This document shows, in pieces, positions 18,637 through 27,889 of a stretch of DNA of 64,000 nt. Within the stretch, counting starts at the first letter, position 1. Each line of letters starts with the position of its first letter. The stretch comes from Chitinophaga sp. GbtcB8. Its GTDB lineage: Bacteria; Bacteroidota; Bacteroidia; Chitinophagales; Chitinophagaceae. The position numbers and the translations under genes were made by a program. The stretch lies in NCBI RefSeq assembly GCF_019091455.1, contig NZ_JAGXJN010000012.1, positions 62,001-126,000 on the forward strand. The letters are read 5' to 3'. The notes under the pieces were generated by a model, which did not search any database, was not told the origin of the DNA, and saw nothing but the letters and a program-made list of their open reading frames with translations.

Positions 18637-20661
18637 TTACGCATTAACAGGTGTGGGAGAAGGGTTGATGATATCTGCAGGATGTACCCCGTCTGTAGTC
18701 ATACCTTCCTTGTTGATGATATGCTCTTTATGCGTATCATAAGGGCGTTTACCGATCAGCCTTTCCAGGTCTGCCTGGTATAACACCTCTTTCTTCAACA
18801 GCTCCTGCGCCAGCACTTTCACATTTTCGATGCGCTCTGTAAGCAGGGCTTTGGTTCTTTGATATGCTTTATCTATCAGCTGACGTACTTCTTCGTCGAT
18901 CATTTTGGCCGTTTCCTCAGAGTAAGGCTTGGTAAAAGCCTGGTCACTGTTAGGATCGTAGAAGGAAACGTTGCCCACCTTATCGTTCATACCATACACG
19001 GTTACCATTGCGTAGGCCATGCGGGTAATTACCTGCAGGTCATTCTGCGCGCCGGTAGATACTTTGCCGAAAACAAGGTCTTCCACTGCACGGCCGCCCA
19101 GGGTCATGCAAATATCGTCCATCAGCTGCTCGGTATTGTACAGGTATTGTTCTTTAGGCAGGTATTGCGCATAACCCAACGCAGCTACACCACGCGGTAC
19201 AATGGTAACTTTTACCAGCGGGTTGGCATGCTCCAGGTACCAGCCGCAAATAGCGTGGCCGGCTTCGTGGTAGGCAATTACTTCTTTTTCTTCCGGGGAA
19301 ATGATCTTGTTCTTCTTCTCCAAACCACCTATTACACGGTCTACTGCATCGTTAAAATCTTCCATTTCCACTTCATTCTTGCCTTTACGGGCAGCTATCA
19401 ATGCAGCCTCGTTACATACGTTGGCAATATCGGCGCCGGCAAAACCGGGGGTTTGGGCGGCTAACCTTCTGATATCTAAATTGGGAGATTTTTTGATGGG
19501 TTTCAGATGCACCTCAAAAATGGCTTCGCGGCCTACCAGGTCCGGTTTGTCAATGGAGATCTGGCGGTCAAAGCGGCCGGGGCGCAGCAGGGCGCTGTCC
19601 AGCACATCCGGGCGGTTGGTAGCTGCCAGGATAATGATACCGCTGTCTGTACCAAAACCATCCATTTCCACCAGCAGCTGGTTCAGGGTGTTCTCGCGCT
19701 CGTCATTGCTCATCATCACATTCTTACCCCTTGCACGGCCAATAGCATCAATTTCATCTATGAAAATAATACAGGGTGCTTTTTCACGGGCTTGCTTAAA
19801 CAGGTCGCGTACTCGGCTGGCGCCTACCCCTACAAACAGCTCCACAAAGTCAGAGCCGGACATAGAGAAGAAAGGCACCTGCGCCTCACCTGCCATGGCT
19901 TTGGCCAGCAGGGTTTTACCGGTGCCCGGAGGGCCTACCAGCAAAGCGCCCTTAGGTATTTTACCACCCAGGGCAGTATATTTTTTTGGCTGTTTCAGGA
20001 AGTCCACGATCTCCATCACCTCTACCTTTGCCTCATCCAGTCCTGCCACATCATTGAAGGTGATATTTACGCGGGTACCTTTATCAAACAGGGTAGCTTT
20101 GGATTTACCGATGTTGAAGATTCCGCCGGGGCCGCCGCTGCTGCCTGCAGGGCCGCCCATTTTACGCATCAGCAGTATCCACAGACCAATGATCAGGATA
20201 ATAGGTAACAGCAGCTGGAACACCGGTTCAAACCAGCTTTGCCGGTCCACGTAATACACGTTTACCCGGTCTTCTGTTTTCACGGCTGTTTGCGCTTTAT
20301 CCAGGTCGGCTTTAAAGCTTTCCTCGCTACCTATGCTAAACTGAAAATGCGGGCCGGGATTGGATGCTCCAAAACGGCCTTTTGATACTTTTTCGTATTT
20401 GGGTTCGTTCAGCTTTTCTTTCTTGATGTATACCTCTACATATTTCTTGTTCACTACAACCAGCTTGTCCACATCTCCCGGCTGTAAATAATCCAGCTGG
20501 AACTGCTGAAAGCTGATCTCTTGCGGCTGTGAACGAAAATCGAGGAAGTTCATAGCCAGCAGGGCTATGCCAATAAAGGCATATACCCAGTATATATTGA
20601 ACTTGGGTCCTTTCTTAGGCGATTTGTCCGAACCTTTCATAAAATTGTTGCCTCTTTCCAT
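18637..20661 (-). CDS. ftsH: ATP-dependent zinc metalloprotease FtsH
   Basis: This 674-residue protein has the full FtsH layout: a membrane helix at about 25-42, a periplasmic domain, a second helix at about 146-165, an AAA module with Walker A GPPGTGKT (243-250), Walker [12 protein letters not shown] and second region of homology ([18 protein letters not shown]), and the protease zinc motif HEAGH (465-469). It degrades misfolded and regulatory membrane proteins as a hexamer in the inner membrane. An internal ATG (MKGSDKSP, seven codons in) is an alternative start. The order rsfS-ftsH-LUD with divergent birA is a conserved arrangement in the phylum. Confidence 0.97.
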   Translation of the reverse strand: MERGNNFMKGSDKSPKKGPKFNIYWVYAFIGIALLAMNFLDFRSQPQEISFQQFQLDYLQPGDVDKLVVVNKKYVEVYIKKEKLNEPKYEKVSKGRFGASNPGPHFQFSIGSEESFKADLDKAQTAVKTEDRVNVYYVDRQSWFEPVFQLLLPIILIIGLWILLMRKMGGPAGSSGGPGGIFNIGKSKATLFDKGTRVNITFNDVAGLDEAKVEVMEIVDFLKQPKKYTALGGKIPKGALLVGPPGTGKTLLAKAMAGEAQVPFFSMSGSDFVELFVGVGASRVRDLFKQAREKAPCIIFIDEIDAIGRARGKNVMMSNDERENTLNQLLVEMDGFGTDSGIIILAATNRPDVLDSALLRPGRFDRQISIDKPDLVGREAIFEVHLKPIKKSPNLDIRRLAAQTPGFAGADIANVCNEAALIAARKGKNEVEMEDFNDAVDRVIGGLEKKNKIISPEEKEVIAYHEAGHAICGWYLEHANPLVKVTIVPRGVAALGYAQYLPKEQYLYNTEQLMDDICMTLGGRAVEDLVFGKVSTGAQNDLQVITRMAYAMVTVYGMNDKVGNVSFYDPNSDQAFTKPYSEETAKMIDEEVRQLIDKAYQRTKALLTERIENVKVLAQELLKKEVLYQADLERLIGKRPYDTHKEHIINKEGMTTDGVHPADIINPSPTPVNA

Positions 20662-20781
20662 AATAATCTAGTCGCTCCTTGACGGATGTTTATTGCAATG
20701 TATTTCGTATTTTTTTTATCGTCAACTATTATTTCTTAATAGCTAACTTTTCGACAGGACTTAGCCCAATACATTTCTAGT

Positions 20782-21183
20782 TTAATCGAGGTGTTCCAGC
20801 CTCTCCGCATCACTCCACATTTCTTCCAGGTTATAGAACTTGCGGGTTTCCGGCTGAAAAACATGCACCACCACATTCACATAGTCTACCAGGATCCACT
20901 GCTGGGCGGTAAACCCTTCATGTTTATAAGGTTGCTCAGCGGTTGCCAGCTGCACCTGCTCTTCCACAAAGTCTGCAATCGCCCTTACCTGTGTGTTGGA
21001 ATTTGCTTCGCATATGATAAAGAAATCGGCCACAGCTTCCGGGATCTGGCGAAGGTCCAGAGATACTACATTCTCCCCCTTTTTATCCTGTATGGCCTTA
21101 ATGATGGTGGTAAAAATCTCACTGTCTCTGCTCAAGCGCGTTGGCGCTTTTTTTCTCGTACTCAGAACGGTTAAGGGTGCCAA
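20782..21183 (-). CDS. rsfS: ribosome silencing factor RsfS
   Basis: This 133-residue protein fits the RsfS/Iojap family: DSEIFTTIIKAIQDKKGENV, DLRQIPEAVADFFIICEANS, ADFVEEQVQ, WILVDYVNVVVHVF and YNLEEMWSDAE. RsfS binds ribosomal protein uL14 and blocks subunit joining when growth slows. No ATG is available before the conserved region; I use the TTG at 21183, the first usable start after an in-frame stop, but a few residues either way are possible. It lies 120 bases upstream of ftsH on the same strand and is divergent from birA. Confidence 0.9.
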   Translation of the reverse strand: MAPLTVLSTRKKAPTRLSRDSEIFTTIIKAIQDKKGENVVSLDLRQIPEAVADFFIICEANSNTQVRAIADFVEEQVQLATAEQPYKHEGFTAQQWILVDYVNVVVHVFQPETRKFYNLEEMWSDAERLEHLD

Positions 21184-21397
21184 TAAATTCTTGTTTTTGT
21201 TAAAAATAAACTTTAATTATCAAAATTACTAAAGAAGCGGGAAATTCACGCTTATAAGTAACCCGCTGGCCCTGTCCAAATGTTAAGAAAACAATAAAAT
21301 GCACTACTTTTCGGCCGTAATTGTTTCATTTTTGAGAAATCAGCTGCAACCTTGCTTTGTGCCTTGTTTGCTGAAGATATTCAAATAAGAATTTCCT

Positions 21398-22201
21398 GTG
21401 ATTGGACAGCCATTTTACGTTTTAGACAGAATAGACAGCACCAATAACTATGCCATGGAGCGGGTAAATACAGGGCATATAACGCCTGGTACAGCCTGGT
21501 TTGCCATGGAGCAAACTGCGGGAAAAGGGCAGCGTGGTAAACAATGGTTATCACCTCCGGGAGAGAATATAATGCTTACCCTGGCCCTGCAACCCAATGG
21601 GCTGCCGCTTTCCAGGCAATTTATGCTCAGCGTGGCAGTAGCCCTGGGCGCGGCGGATTTCTTTGCTAAATATGCCGGCGATGAAACTTGTATCAAGTGG
21701 AGCAATGACATTTACTGGCGTGACAGAAAGGCAGGAGGCATACTCATCGAAAATGTGCTGCGTGGCAATACATGGCAATATGCCATAACAGGCATGGGCA
21801 TTAACATTAACCAAACCAAATTCCCCGAGCATTTACCCAACCCCGTATCCCTGCGGCAAATAACCGGTAAAAGCTGGGATGCTGTAGAGCTGGCAAAGGA
21901 GCTGTGCGCCTGCCTGCAGCCCTGGTTAAAACAGCTGCACCCGGCCCATTACAATGAGCTCCTGGCAACGTACAAAAGCCGCCTGTTCCGGCTCAATGAA
22001 CCTGGTTTATACCGCATAAGGGAAGAGTATTTTAATGCTAAAATTCCGCGTGATGGTAACCAGGCCTTAGATCCCGTAAAAGATGAGTATTTCCAGGGCA
22101 TTATCCGCGATGTGCTGCCCGACGGTAAGTTATGCCTGGAAAAAGACGGCGCCCTGCTGCAGTTTGATTTTGGCGAAGTAGAATTTGTGATTGCTAAATA
22201 G
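21398..22201 (+). CDS. birA: biotin-[acetyl-CoA-carboxylase] ligase
   Basis: This 267-residue protein starts at GTG (21398). It has the biotin-protein-ligase core: LDRIDSTNNYAMERV, QTAGKGQRGKQWLSPPGENI (the biotinyl-AMP loop, normally GRGRRG) and CIKWSNDIYWRDRKAGGILI. It attaches biotin to carboxylase carrier domains. The N-terminal helix-turn-helix of the E. coli type is absent, so it is a pure ligase and cannot repress biotin genes. It is divergent from rsfS. Confidence 0.93.
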   Translation: MIGQPFYVLDRIDSTNNYAMERVNTGHITPGTAWFAMEQTAGKGQRGKQWLSPPGENIMLTLALQPNGLPLSRQFMLSVAVALGAADFFAKYAGDETCIKWSNDIYWRDRKAGGILIENVLRGNTWQYAITGMGININQTKFPEHLPNPVSLRQITGKSWDAVELAKELCACLQPWLKQLHPAHYNELLATYKSRLFRLNEPGLYRIREEYFNAKIPRDGNQALDPVKDEYFQGIIRDVLPDGKLCLEKDGALLQFDFGEVEFVIAK

Positions 22202-22592
22202 CCCAGGGTTGATGGTCCATAGTCCATGGCGGTTTGCGTAGTTGAGTAGAGCGCTGGTTAATGGTAGTTCTATTCGGGTGCTATTGGTGTGCTTCCCTCC
22301 TGAAACAGCCCTTTTATTGCTATGCAACCCTAGTGACATCCCTCCCCCCTACATAAAACCCTACCCGTTCACCACCCGGTTTTATTCCTGTAAGGTTTAG
22401 CGCAAAACCCTGACCCGAATTGCGCACGGGTTGCGCCCGAATTGCGCCCGAATATCAGCCGCATTGCGGAGCTGTTTTACACAATCTGCCGCAACTATTT
22501 TCAGACGCTGTAAAAGGCGCTATTCCGACCTCGTCCTAATTTAGGTTTACACCTTGTAAAATAATCCTGTTTGAAGTTTAGAATGGCCGGTT
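22202..22592. other. convergent intergenic region
   Basis: This 391-base gap separates the 3' ends of birA and the glycosyltransferase gene. The only structure I see is the 11-bp tandem repeat at 22420-22452, listed separately. No RNA gene, terminator hairpin with a T-run or family-like frame is evident. Confidence 0.4.
22420..22452. repeat. 11-bp tandem repeat, three units
   Basis: Three consecutive 11-base units, TTGCGCACGGG then TTGCGCCCGAA twice, lie between convergent genes. A degenerate fourth CGCATTGCGG follows at about 22460. Confidence 0.7.
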
Positions 22593-24140
22593 TTAATAAC
22601 TCCTGAACTTTTTCACCGCCGCCTGCCGCCATTCCCAAAACTTCACTGACAGCTCCGGCGAAACGCCTTTCAGTAAAAACACGCCTGTGCCATATTCGCG
22701 GGCGAAAGGGTTTTGTACCTTACCCACCTCAATGATCTGTTTGGATACCTGGTGCGCACGCTCATCCGGCTCATCATCCAGCAGCACAATACAGCGGATG
22801 GTGTCCATATGCGGAAACCAGAAAACATAATCTGCGTTAAAAGTACATGCCAGCGGTATGCGGCCCCGGTTGTAGTAATTCAAAGCGCCGGCCTGCCCGT
22901 AATTACCGCACATGATCAGCGTATAAGGTTTATCACTGTCCGGCACCTGTGCATAGGCCTTGCGGGAAAGGGCTGCCATCTCCTGCCAGCCCAGCATATC
23001 TGCAAAATCCTGGGGCAGGGCATGGTTCTTACCATCTTCCCAGCGCAATAAACCTGCTGCCTGGAATTTGGCTGCCTTTTGCTCAATAGCAGCCGGTTTC
23101 AGCACCGGGAACGCAATGTTAAGAATGTACAGGAAAGGCACTATCACCAGCAATATCCAAACAGCCCGCATATATTTTAGCCATTTGGCCCTGAACAGCT
23201 GCTCCCAGTACACAGCCCCAAAAGCCAGCAACACCGGGTATAAGCCCAGCGCATAATAATCCTTGGCCCGCAGATAGGTGAACAACAGCATCACAAACAG
23301 GTAAGTAAGCGCCACAAAACGGTAAGGACTGAAAGCCCGGTAAAACACCAATCCCAGTAGGCCCGCCACAAACAGGAAAGCGCCTGTAAAAAAGAAAATG
23401 AACTGCGTTTTTATAAAATCCATGCGGTGCACATGCACCAGCTGCGTTTGCGAAAGCTCCGTCATATGGTGCAGCACCGGCATGCCGTTTTGTATTTGCC
23501 AGATAATGTTGGGCAGGGCTATCAGCAGCGCAATACCGGCGCTTATGTACAGGTACTTGTTCAAAAATATTTTGCGCTGTGGCGATAATAATAATGCCGG
23601 CACCAACCCCACTACCAGGAAAAGAATGTTGTACTTATTCAGGAAACCCAGGCCTATGGCCACTCCCAGCCATAACAGGTAACTGTGTTTTTCCGTTTGC
23701 CGGTAACGGATCAGCAGGTAAAAGATCCAGGTCCAGCAAAGCACATCTAAAGAGTTGGGCTGGTACAGCATATTTAACCGCAAAAAAGCGGAGAAAATGA
23801 ACACCGTAGCCGCTAATACCTGCGCATACCAGCCCCCTTCCAGCAACGCCACCACCCGCCATATAAGCGCCAGTGTTAGCGCGCCATACAGCGCCGGAAA
23901 GAATTTTATCCAAAACACGGAATTACCCAGCCATTTAATAAGCAGTGATGTAAAGGCCGTAAAAGGCGGTACCGATAAATAACCTGCCGTTAAATGATTG
24001 GCCATATCCAGGTGCAGGTACTCATCCCGGTGCAGCTCATACACGGGGTTGATAATGCAGTAATGCAATACCATTTTCAGCACAATAAAACCGGCTAATA
24101 AATAAAGCGGTGTGCGGCGGTTTACATGGGTTGTGTTCAT
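22593..24140 (-). CDS. GT39/ArnT-like membrane glycosyltransferase
   Basis: This 515-residue protein has about ten hydrophobic helices. The first external loop carries HRDEYLHLDMANHL, matching the acidic loop of GT39/ArnT/PMT enzymes where the catalytic Asp lies; LNMLYQPNSLDVLCWTWIFY and GLGFLNKYNILFLVVGL are also typical of this fold. Such enzymes move a sugar from a polyprenyl-phosphate donor onto a protein or lipid on the periplasmic side. The acceptor and sugar are not evident. It stands alone, convergent with birA and divergent from the AraC regulator; an orphan terminator-like hairpin lies about 120 bases upstream of its start. Confidence 0.85.
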   Translation of the reverse strand: MNTTHVNRRTPLYLLAGFIVLKMVLHYCIINPVYELHRDEYLHLDMANHLTAGYLSVPPFTAFTSLLIKWLGNSVFWIKFFPALYGALTLALIWRVVALLEGGWYAQVLAATVFIFSAFLRLNMLYQPNSLDVLCWTWIFYLLIRYRQTEKHSYLLWLGVAIGLGFLNKYNILFLVVGLVPALLLSPQRKIFLNKYLYISAGIALLIALPNIIWQIQNGMPVLHHMTELSQTQLVHVHRMDFIKTQFIFFFTGAFLFVAGLLGLVFYRAFSPYRFVALTYLFVMLLFTYLRAKDYYALGLYPVLLAFGAVYWEQLFRAKWLKYMRAVWILLVIVPFLYILNIAFPVLKPAAIEQKAAKFQAAGLLRWEDGKNHALPQDFADMLGWQEMAALSRKAYAQVPDSDKPYTLIMCGNYGQAGALNYYNRGRIPLACTFNADYVFWFPHMDTIRCIVLLDDEPDERAHQVSKQIIEVGKVQNPFAREYGTGVFLLKGVSPELSVKFWEWRQAAVKKFRSY

Positions 24141-24254
24141 AAAGGCAATGAATATACGGTAGTACCCAATATAATCACAATAACCCGTTTTTTACCCGCA
24201 TCCCGTGCTGGGAACTGTAGAAAAGCAGCGCGTATCAGGGAAAGTTGGCTAAAT

Positions 24255-24290
24255 AAAAAAACGTCCCGGCGGAGTATGCCCGGGACGCTT
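24255..24290. terminator. orphan intrinsic terminator
   Basis: The stem CGTCCCGG (24262-24269) and CCGGGACG (24280-24287) is flanked by a seven-base A run on the left (24255-24261) and CTTTTT on the right, so it reads as an intrinsic terminator on both strands. No gene ends near it on either strand. Confidence 0.65.
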
Positions 24291-24401
24291 TTTCCAGGTA
24301 AGATTAACCTTGTTTAAAACAAGATTTTGGTTGATAACGGTAAATCAATTTGTGAATTCTTTGTTAAATAATCAAAAATAAAATTGCAACGATATTTCAA
24401 A
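24291..24401 (-). ncRNA. candidate small RNA or attenuated leader
   Basis: On the minus strand a promoter-like pair, TTTG (24401-24398) and TATTTTTG (24380-24373) spaced 17 bases, is followed by about 105 bases that contain a CTTGTTT/AAACAAG hairpin and end at the orphan terminator with a U7 tail. No frame with family character is present. It could be a free-standing small RNA or the attenuated leader of the glycosyltransferase gene. Confidence 0.3.
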
Positions 24402-24510
24402 TCTTGCTTTACACGGTTCTTTATAAAACCTGATATGAAACATAAACATCCTATCTAAAAATATAGTAGCCACCTGGCCCGAAAAACATTTCTACCATTT
24501 TTCATATGCT

Positions 24511-24518
24511 TAACTTTG
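24511..24518 (+). promoter_or_regulatory. putative -7 box of the AraC gene
   Basis: TAACTTTG matches TAnnTTTG, with TTTC at 24489-24492 as a possible -33 element 18 bases upstream. The AraC ATG is only 4 bases after the box, so the transcript would be leaderless or nearly so. Confidence 0.45.
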
Positions 24519-24522
24519 GTAT

Positions 24523-25455
24523 ATGCCTGCACAAAAAAATGCAACAATAAATAAAACAGAAAAGCTGGAAAATTTCAGAGGCGATATGCTGGTGCAATAT
24601 CCAAATATGCCGCTTATACCTGAGCGGGGCAATGTAGTGGTACACTCCCGCCATGATATGCCCTGCAAAACACATTATGCCTCCAGCCGGCGCGATTATT
24701 ACAAGATAACGCTGGTAACTGCAGGCACCGGCCGTTTAATGCTGGGCGCAAAACAATATGTTATTAACGGCCCGGTGCTCATCTTCACCAATCCTGTAGA
24801 AACCAAGATCTGGGAAACGGATACACCGCAGGAGGGTTATAACTGTTTATTTACACAGCAGCTGTTTGAAAAACACCGTCATTACCGGGAAGAGGTAACG
24901 CGCCACCCGCTGTTCCAGGTAGGCGCAGATGCCGTGCTGCCTTTAACAGCTGCGCAGGTAAATACCCTGCAAACCATTTTCCAGCAGCTGATGCGGGAGT
25001 ATAATGATACGGCTGCCTACCGGGAAGAAGCCATCCTGATATACCTGCAGCTATTACTGCTGGAAGCAAAACGTATAGGCATGCAGGCGAGTGAAACGCA
25101 TATCCCCTTAAACGCCGGCCAAATGCTGGCGCAGCGCTTTACAGATATGCTGGAAAAACAGTTTCCCATAGAAACACCGGCGCAGCAGCTTACCATACGT
25201 ACTGCCCGTGAATATGCGCAATTGCTGAACGTACATCCCAACCACCTCAACGCTACTGTAAAGCAGGTTACGGGCCGTACCGTAAGTGAGCATATACGCC
25301 ACCGCGTATTGCTGGAAGCAAAGCTGTTGCTGCTGCATACCGACTGGCACATTGCAGCCATTGCCTGGAGCCTGGGCTTTGAAGAGCCGGGCAACTTTAC
25401 CCATTTCTTCAAGAGCCAGGCCGGACAGTCGCCCCACCTGTTCCGGATCAGCTGA
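24523..25455 (+). CDS. AraC-family transcriptional regulator
   Basis: This 310-residue protein has an N-terminal cupin-like sensor region (about 30-170) and a C-terminal AraC DNA-binding domain (about 215-310) with two helix-turn-helix units: YAQLLNVHPNHLNATVKQVT and HIAAIAWSLGFEEPGNFTHF, then FKSQAGQSPHLFR. It probably responds to a small effector. The aldo/keto reductase gene starts 99 bases downstream on the same strand and is the most likely target or partner. The ATG sits 4 bases after a -7 box, so the message may be leaderless. Confidence 0.9.
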   Translation: MPAQKNATINKTEKLENFRGDMLVQYPNMPLIPERGNVVVHSRHDMPCKTHYASSRRDYYKITLVTAGTGRLMLGAKQYVINGPVLIFTNPVETKIWETDTPQEGYNCLFTQQLFEKHRHYREEVTRHPLFQVGADAVLPLTAAQVNTLQTIFQQLMREYNDTAAYREEAILIYLQLLLLEAKRIGMQASETHIPLNAGQMLAQRFTDMLEKQFPIETPAQQLTIRTAREYAQLLNVHPNHLNATVKQVTGRTVSEHIRHRVLLEAKLLLLHTDWHIAAIAWSLGFEEPGNFTHFFKSQAGQSPHLFRIS

Positions 25456-25554
25456 TCATGGCCCTTTCTTTGCTGCCTGCAATAATTCCTTTGCGTTCCA
25501 CAATTTTGGAAAGGGGCGCTGTTCTAATTTTATGATCTCAAAAATTTCAATGTT

Positions 25555-26544
25555 ATGCAATACAGAATATTAGGAAAAACAGGAGAGCAGGTATCCGCCA
25601 TTGGCCTGGGTTGTATGGGTATGTCACATGCCTATGGCGCTGCCGAAGAGCGGAATGAGGGCGAGTCTATAGCCACCCTGGAATATGCCCTGGAGCTGGG
25701 GGTGAACTTTTGGGATACGGCTGATTTTTACGGGCAGGGGGAGAATGAAGCGCTGTTATCAAAAGTATTAACCACCAAACGCAAACAGGTATTCCTGGCC
25801 ACTAAATTTGGCTTTAAGCTGGATAAGGATGGCAATACCATTTTTGACGGCTCGCCCGCCTATGTAAAGCAGGCTTGTGAAGCCAGCCTGCAGCGCCTGA
25901 AAACAGATGTAATAGACCTGTATTACGCACACCGTATAGACCCGAATGTACCGGTAGAGGAAACTGTAGGCGCTATGGCCAACCTGGTAAAGGAAGGCAA
26001 GGTGCGGTACCTGGGCCTGTCAGAAGCATCCGTAGCCTCCATCCGCAAAGCGCACAGCGTACACCCTATTTCAGCGCTGCAAAATGAATACTCCATCTGG
26101 ACCCGCGAAGTAGAACAGGATATTTTAGCCGCCACCCGCGAGCTGGGCATATCCCTCATTGCTTTCAGCCCCCTGGGCAGGGGATTAAGCGCAGGTACTA
26201 CAGATCTTTCCCAGCTGCCGGAAGGTGATTTCCGCCGCTCACTGCCGCGCTTCCAGGAAAAGGAGCTGCAGCAGAATATGCAATTGGTACAAAAACTGGA
26301 AACACTGGCTAAAGAAAAGAACAGCACCACCGCACAGCTATCACTGGCCTGGCTGCTGGCGCAGGGGCAGGATATTATTCCCATTCCCGGTACTAAACGC
26401 AGAAAATATTTACAGGAAAATGCCGCTGCAGCAGATATTACGCTCAGCGCCTCCGAGCTGGAAGAGCTGCGCAACATCCTGCAATCCACTGCCATTGCAG
26501 GCGCAAGGTATCCGGAGTATATGATGAAAATGGTTAACCACTAG
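25555..26544 (+). CDS. aldo/keto reductase
   Basis: This 329-residue protein is a typical NADPH-dependent aldo/keto reductase: [20 protein letters not shown] at the start, the catalytic tetrad as Asp and Tyr in [13 protein letters not shown], Lys in FLATKFGF, and His in YYAHRIDPN, and the cofactor loop [20 protein letters not shown]. It reduces aldehydes or ketones in the cytoplasm; the closest group includes YakC/AKR13-type enzymes. It lies downstream of an AraC regulator, which may control it. A heptad-repeat element follows its stop. Confidence 0.93.
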   Translation: MQYRILGKTGEQVSAIGLGCMGMSHAYGAAEERNEGESIATLEYALELGVNFWDTADFYGQGENEALLSKVLTTKRKQVFLATKFGFKLDKDGNTIFDGSPAYVKQACEASLQRLKTDVIDLYYAHRIDPNVPVEETVGAMANLVKEGKVRYLGLSEASVASIRKAHSVHPISALQNEYSIWTREVEQDILAATRELGISLIAFSPLGRGLSAGTTDLSQLPEGDFRRSLPRFQEKELQQNMQLVQKLETLAKEKNSTTAQLSLAWLLAQGQDIIPIPGTKRRKYLQENAAAADITLSASELEELRNILQSTAIAGARYPEYMMKMVNH

Positions 26545-26550
26545 AAGTAG

Positions 26551-26627
26551 GCTAAACGCTGAATGCCTAATGCTGAACGCTGATTATGTTTTGTTGCAGG
26601 CGTTATGCTTTCAGCGTTTAGCATTAC
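26551..26627. repeat. inverted heptad-repeat element (core GCTRAnn)
   Basis: Five consecutive 7-base units (GCTAAAC, GCTGAAT, GCCTAAT, GCTGAAC, GCTGATT) run from 26551 to 26585. Four units of the inverted word (GCGTTAT, GCTTTCA, GCGTTTA, GCATTAC) run from 26600 to 26627. 26551-26562 pairs perfectly with 26611-26622, and 26569-26583 pairs with 26611-26625 with one mismatch. It lies between convergent genes and overlaps the stop codon of the SUI1 gene, so it probably serves as their shared terminator hairpin. Confidence 0.85.
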
Positions 26628-26956
26628 ACGGCCTTATATCCCCAGTCTTTCAGCCACTTCAGCACTTTATCTTTATAATCGCCTTGTATTAGTATTTGCC
26701 CGTCTTTGGCGCTGCCACCGGTACCGCATTTGGTTTTCAGGTCTTTGCCCAGCTGCTCCAGGTCAGCAGGCGTACCAATAAAACCATCTACCAGGGTTAC
26801 TACTTTACCGGCGCGTTGTTTGGTATCCAGCTTCACTTTCAGCTTTTGCTGCGCAGGCGGCAGGGTGGTTTCTTCAGAAGGCTGATCCGGCTCAAAAGAA
26901 AAATCCGGGTTGGTGGAATATACGATCCCGCCGGGGTTATGCTTCTTCTTTGACAT
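26624..26956 (-). CDS. SUI1/eIF1-like translation factor (YciH family)
   Basis: This 110-residue protein has an unstructured charged N-terminus and a C-terminal SUI1 domain: KVKLDTKQRAGKVVTLVDGF, GTPADLEQLGKDLKTKCGTG, GSAKDGQILIQGDYKDKVLK and WLKDWGYKAV. Relatives of eukaryotic initiation factor 1 in bacteria are thought to affect start-site fidelity on the 30S subunit. The match over the whole domain is strong. It is 10 bases downstream of the lipid-kinase gene, so the two are co-transcribed. Its stop overlaps the inverted heptad element. Confidence 0.92.
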   Translation of the reverse strand: MSKKKHNPGGIVYSTNPDFSFEPDQPSEETTLPPAQQKLKVKLDTKQRAGKVVTLVDGFIGTPADLEQLGKDLKTKCGTGGSAKDGQILIQGDYKDKVLKWLKDWGYKAV

Positions 26957-26966
26957 AGCGTTAAAA

Positions 26967-27848
26967 TTAATTATTCAGTATAACCTGCAGCGCAGCTTTT
27001 ACTACCTTAAACTGCACTTCTCCCTTACTGGTCAAAGGTACGGCATCTCCGTCTACCTGCAGGTAAGCCAGCTGCGGGCTGTTTACGGTAATATATTCCC
27101 CCGTGTAATGCTGCATATATTTTGTTTTGTGCACAGTACCCAGCAGGGAGTAAATGCTTAAAGGCAACAGTCCTAAAAAGCTTACCGGCGGCACAATACA
27201 TACATCCAGCAGGCCGTCAAATACGCTGGCATCAGGGGCCAGCTTAAACTCATAGCCAAACTGGTTGCCATTGGCCACGCTCAGCAAAAATGCAGGCCGG
27301 TCCAGGGTTTTTCCGTCTATGTTAATGGTATAATTATCTCCTTTATATTCTCTGAAGGTTTTTATTACCAGCTTTGCATAACCCTGCAAGCCGCGTTTCT
27401 TGGTATGGCGGAACTTATCGGCCACCACTGCATCAAAACCTACACCGGCATTGCTCAGGAACAGGTGTTCATTGGCATAACCGGCATCAATAGGGCCGCG
27501 CTTGTTCTGTACTATTACCTGCAGCGCCTTATGTACATTCAGCGGTATTTTTAATGCCCGGGCCAGCCCGTTGCCGCTGCCCAGCGGTATTACCGCCAGC
27601 GCGGTCTGGCTGCCAATAAGGCCCTGCGCAATCTCGTTAATAGATCCATCACCTCCTACGGCCACCACCGTATCCACGCCCTGTTGTACGGCTTCCTGTG
27701 CCAGGTGCGTACCATGCCCCAGGTAAGCCAGGTGGGTAATACTTACTGAAAATTCCGCCGCCGGCAGGTGTTGGTGTATCACATCTTCCAGGCGTTTTTC
27801 CCGGTCAGTACCTGCTTTACGGTTAATAATGAAAAGGATCTTTCTCAA
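26967..27848 (-). CDS. diacylglycerol-kinase-type lipid kinase
   Basis: This 293-residue protein has the DAGK catalytic signatures: FIINRKAGT at the start, VAVGGDGSINEIAQGLIG and VIPLGSGNGLARALKIP, then DAGYANEHLFLSNAGVGFDA. YegS/DgkB-like enzymes phosphorylate diacylglycerol or related lipids at the membrane. The start is TTG (27848); an in-frame stop two codons further up rules out anything longer. It is co-directional with nadC upstream and a SUI1 gene downstream. Confidence 0.9.
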   Translation of the reverse strand: MRKILFIINRKAGTDREKRLEDVIHQHLPAAEFSVSITHLAYLGHGTHLAQEAVQQGVDTVVAVGGDGSINEIAQGLIGSQTALAVIPLGSGNGLARALKIPLNVHKALQVIVQNKRGPIDAGYANEHLFLSNAGVGFDAVVADKFRHTKKRGLQGYAKLVIKTFREYKGDNYTINIDGKTLDRPAFLLSVANGNQFGYEFKLAPDASVFDGLLDVCIVPPVSFLGLLPLSIYSLLGTVHKTKYMQHYTGEYITVNSPQLAYLQVDGDAVPLTSKGEVQFKVVKAALQVILNN

Positions 27849-27873
27849 ATGTTATTTTTTACCAGTCAAAAAC

Positions 27874-27889
27874 GTGTGCAAATGCACAC
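27874..27889. repeat. small palindrome of the CATTTGCA word
   Basis: GTGTGCAAATGCACAC is palindromic (GTGTGCA, two A, TGCACAC) and lies between nadC and the lipid-kinase gene. It is the same 8-base word as at 31.2 and 52.6 kb. Confidence 0.45.

Larger units (their letters stand above)
24141..24522. other. divergent intergenic region with orphan terminator
   Basis: This 382-base region separates the divergent glycosyltransferase and AraC genes. It holds a strong bidirectional hairpin (24255-24290), a possible minus-strand promoter (24373-24401) and the -7 box of the AraC gene. The minus-strand stretch between promoter and hairpin is a candidate small RNA. Confidence 0.45.

Noticed and set aside
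24126..24317. A 63-codon frame between the glycosyltransferase and AraC genes
   Set aside because: It crosses the terminator hairpin and the opposite gene start and shows no protein-like pattern.
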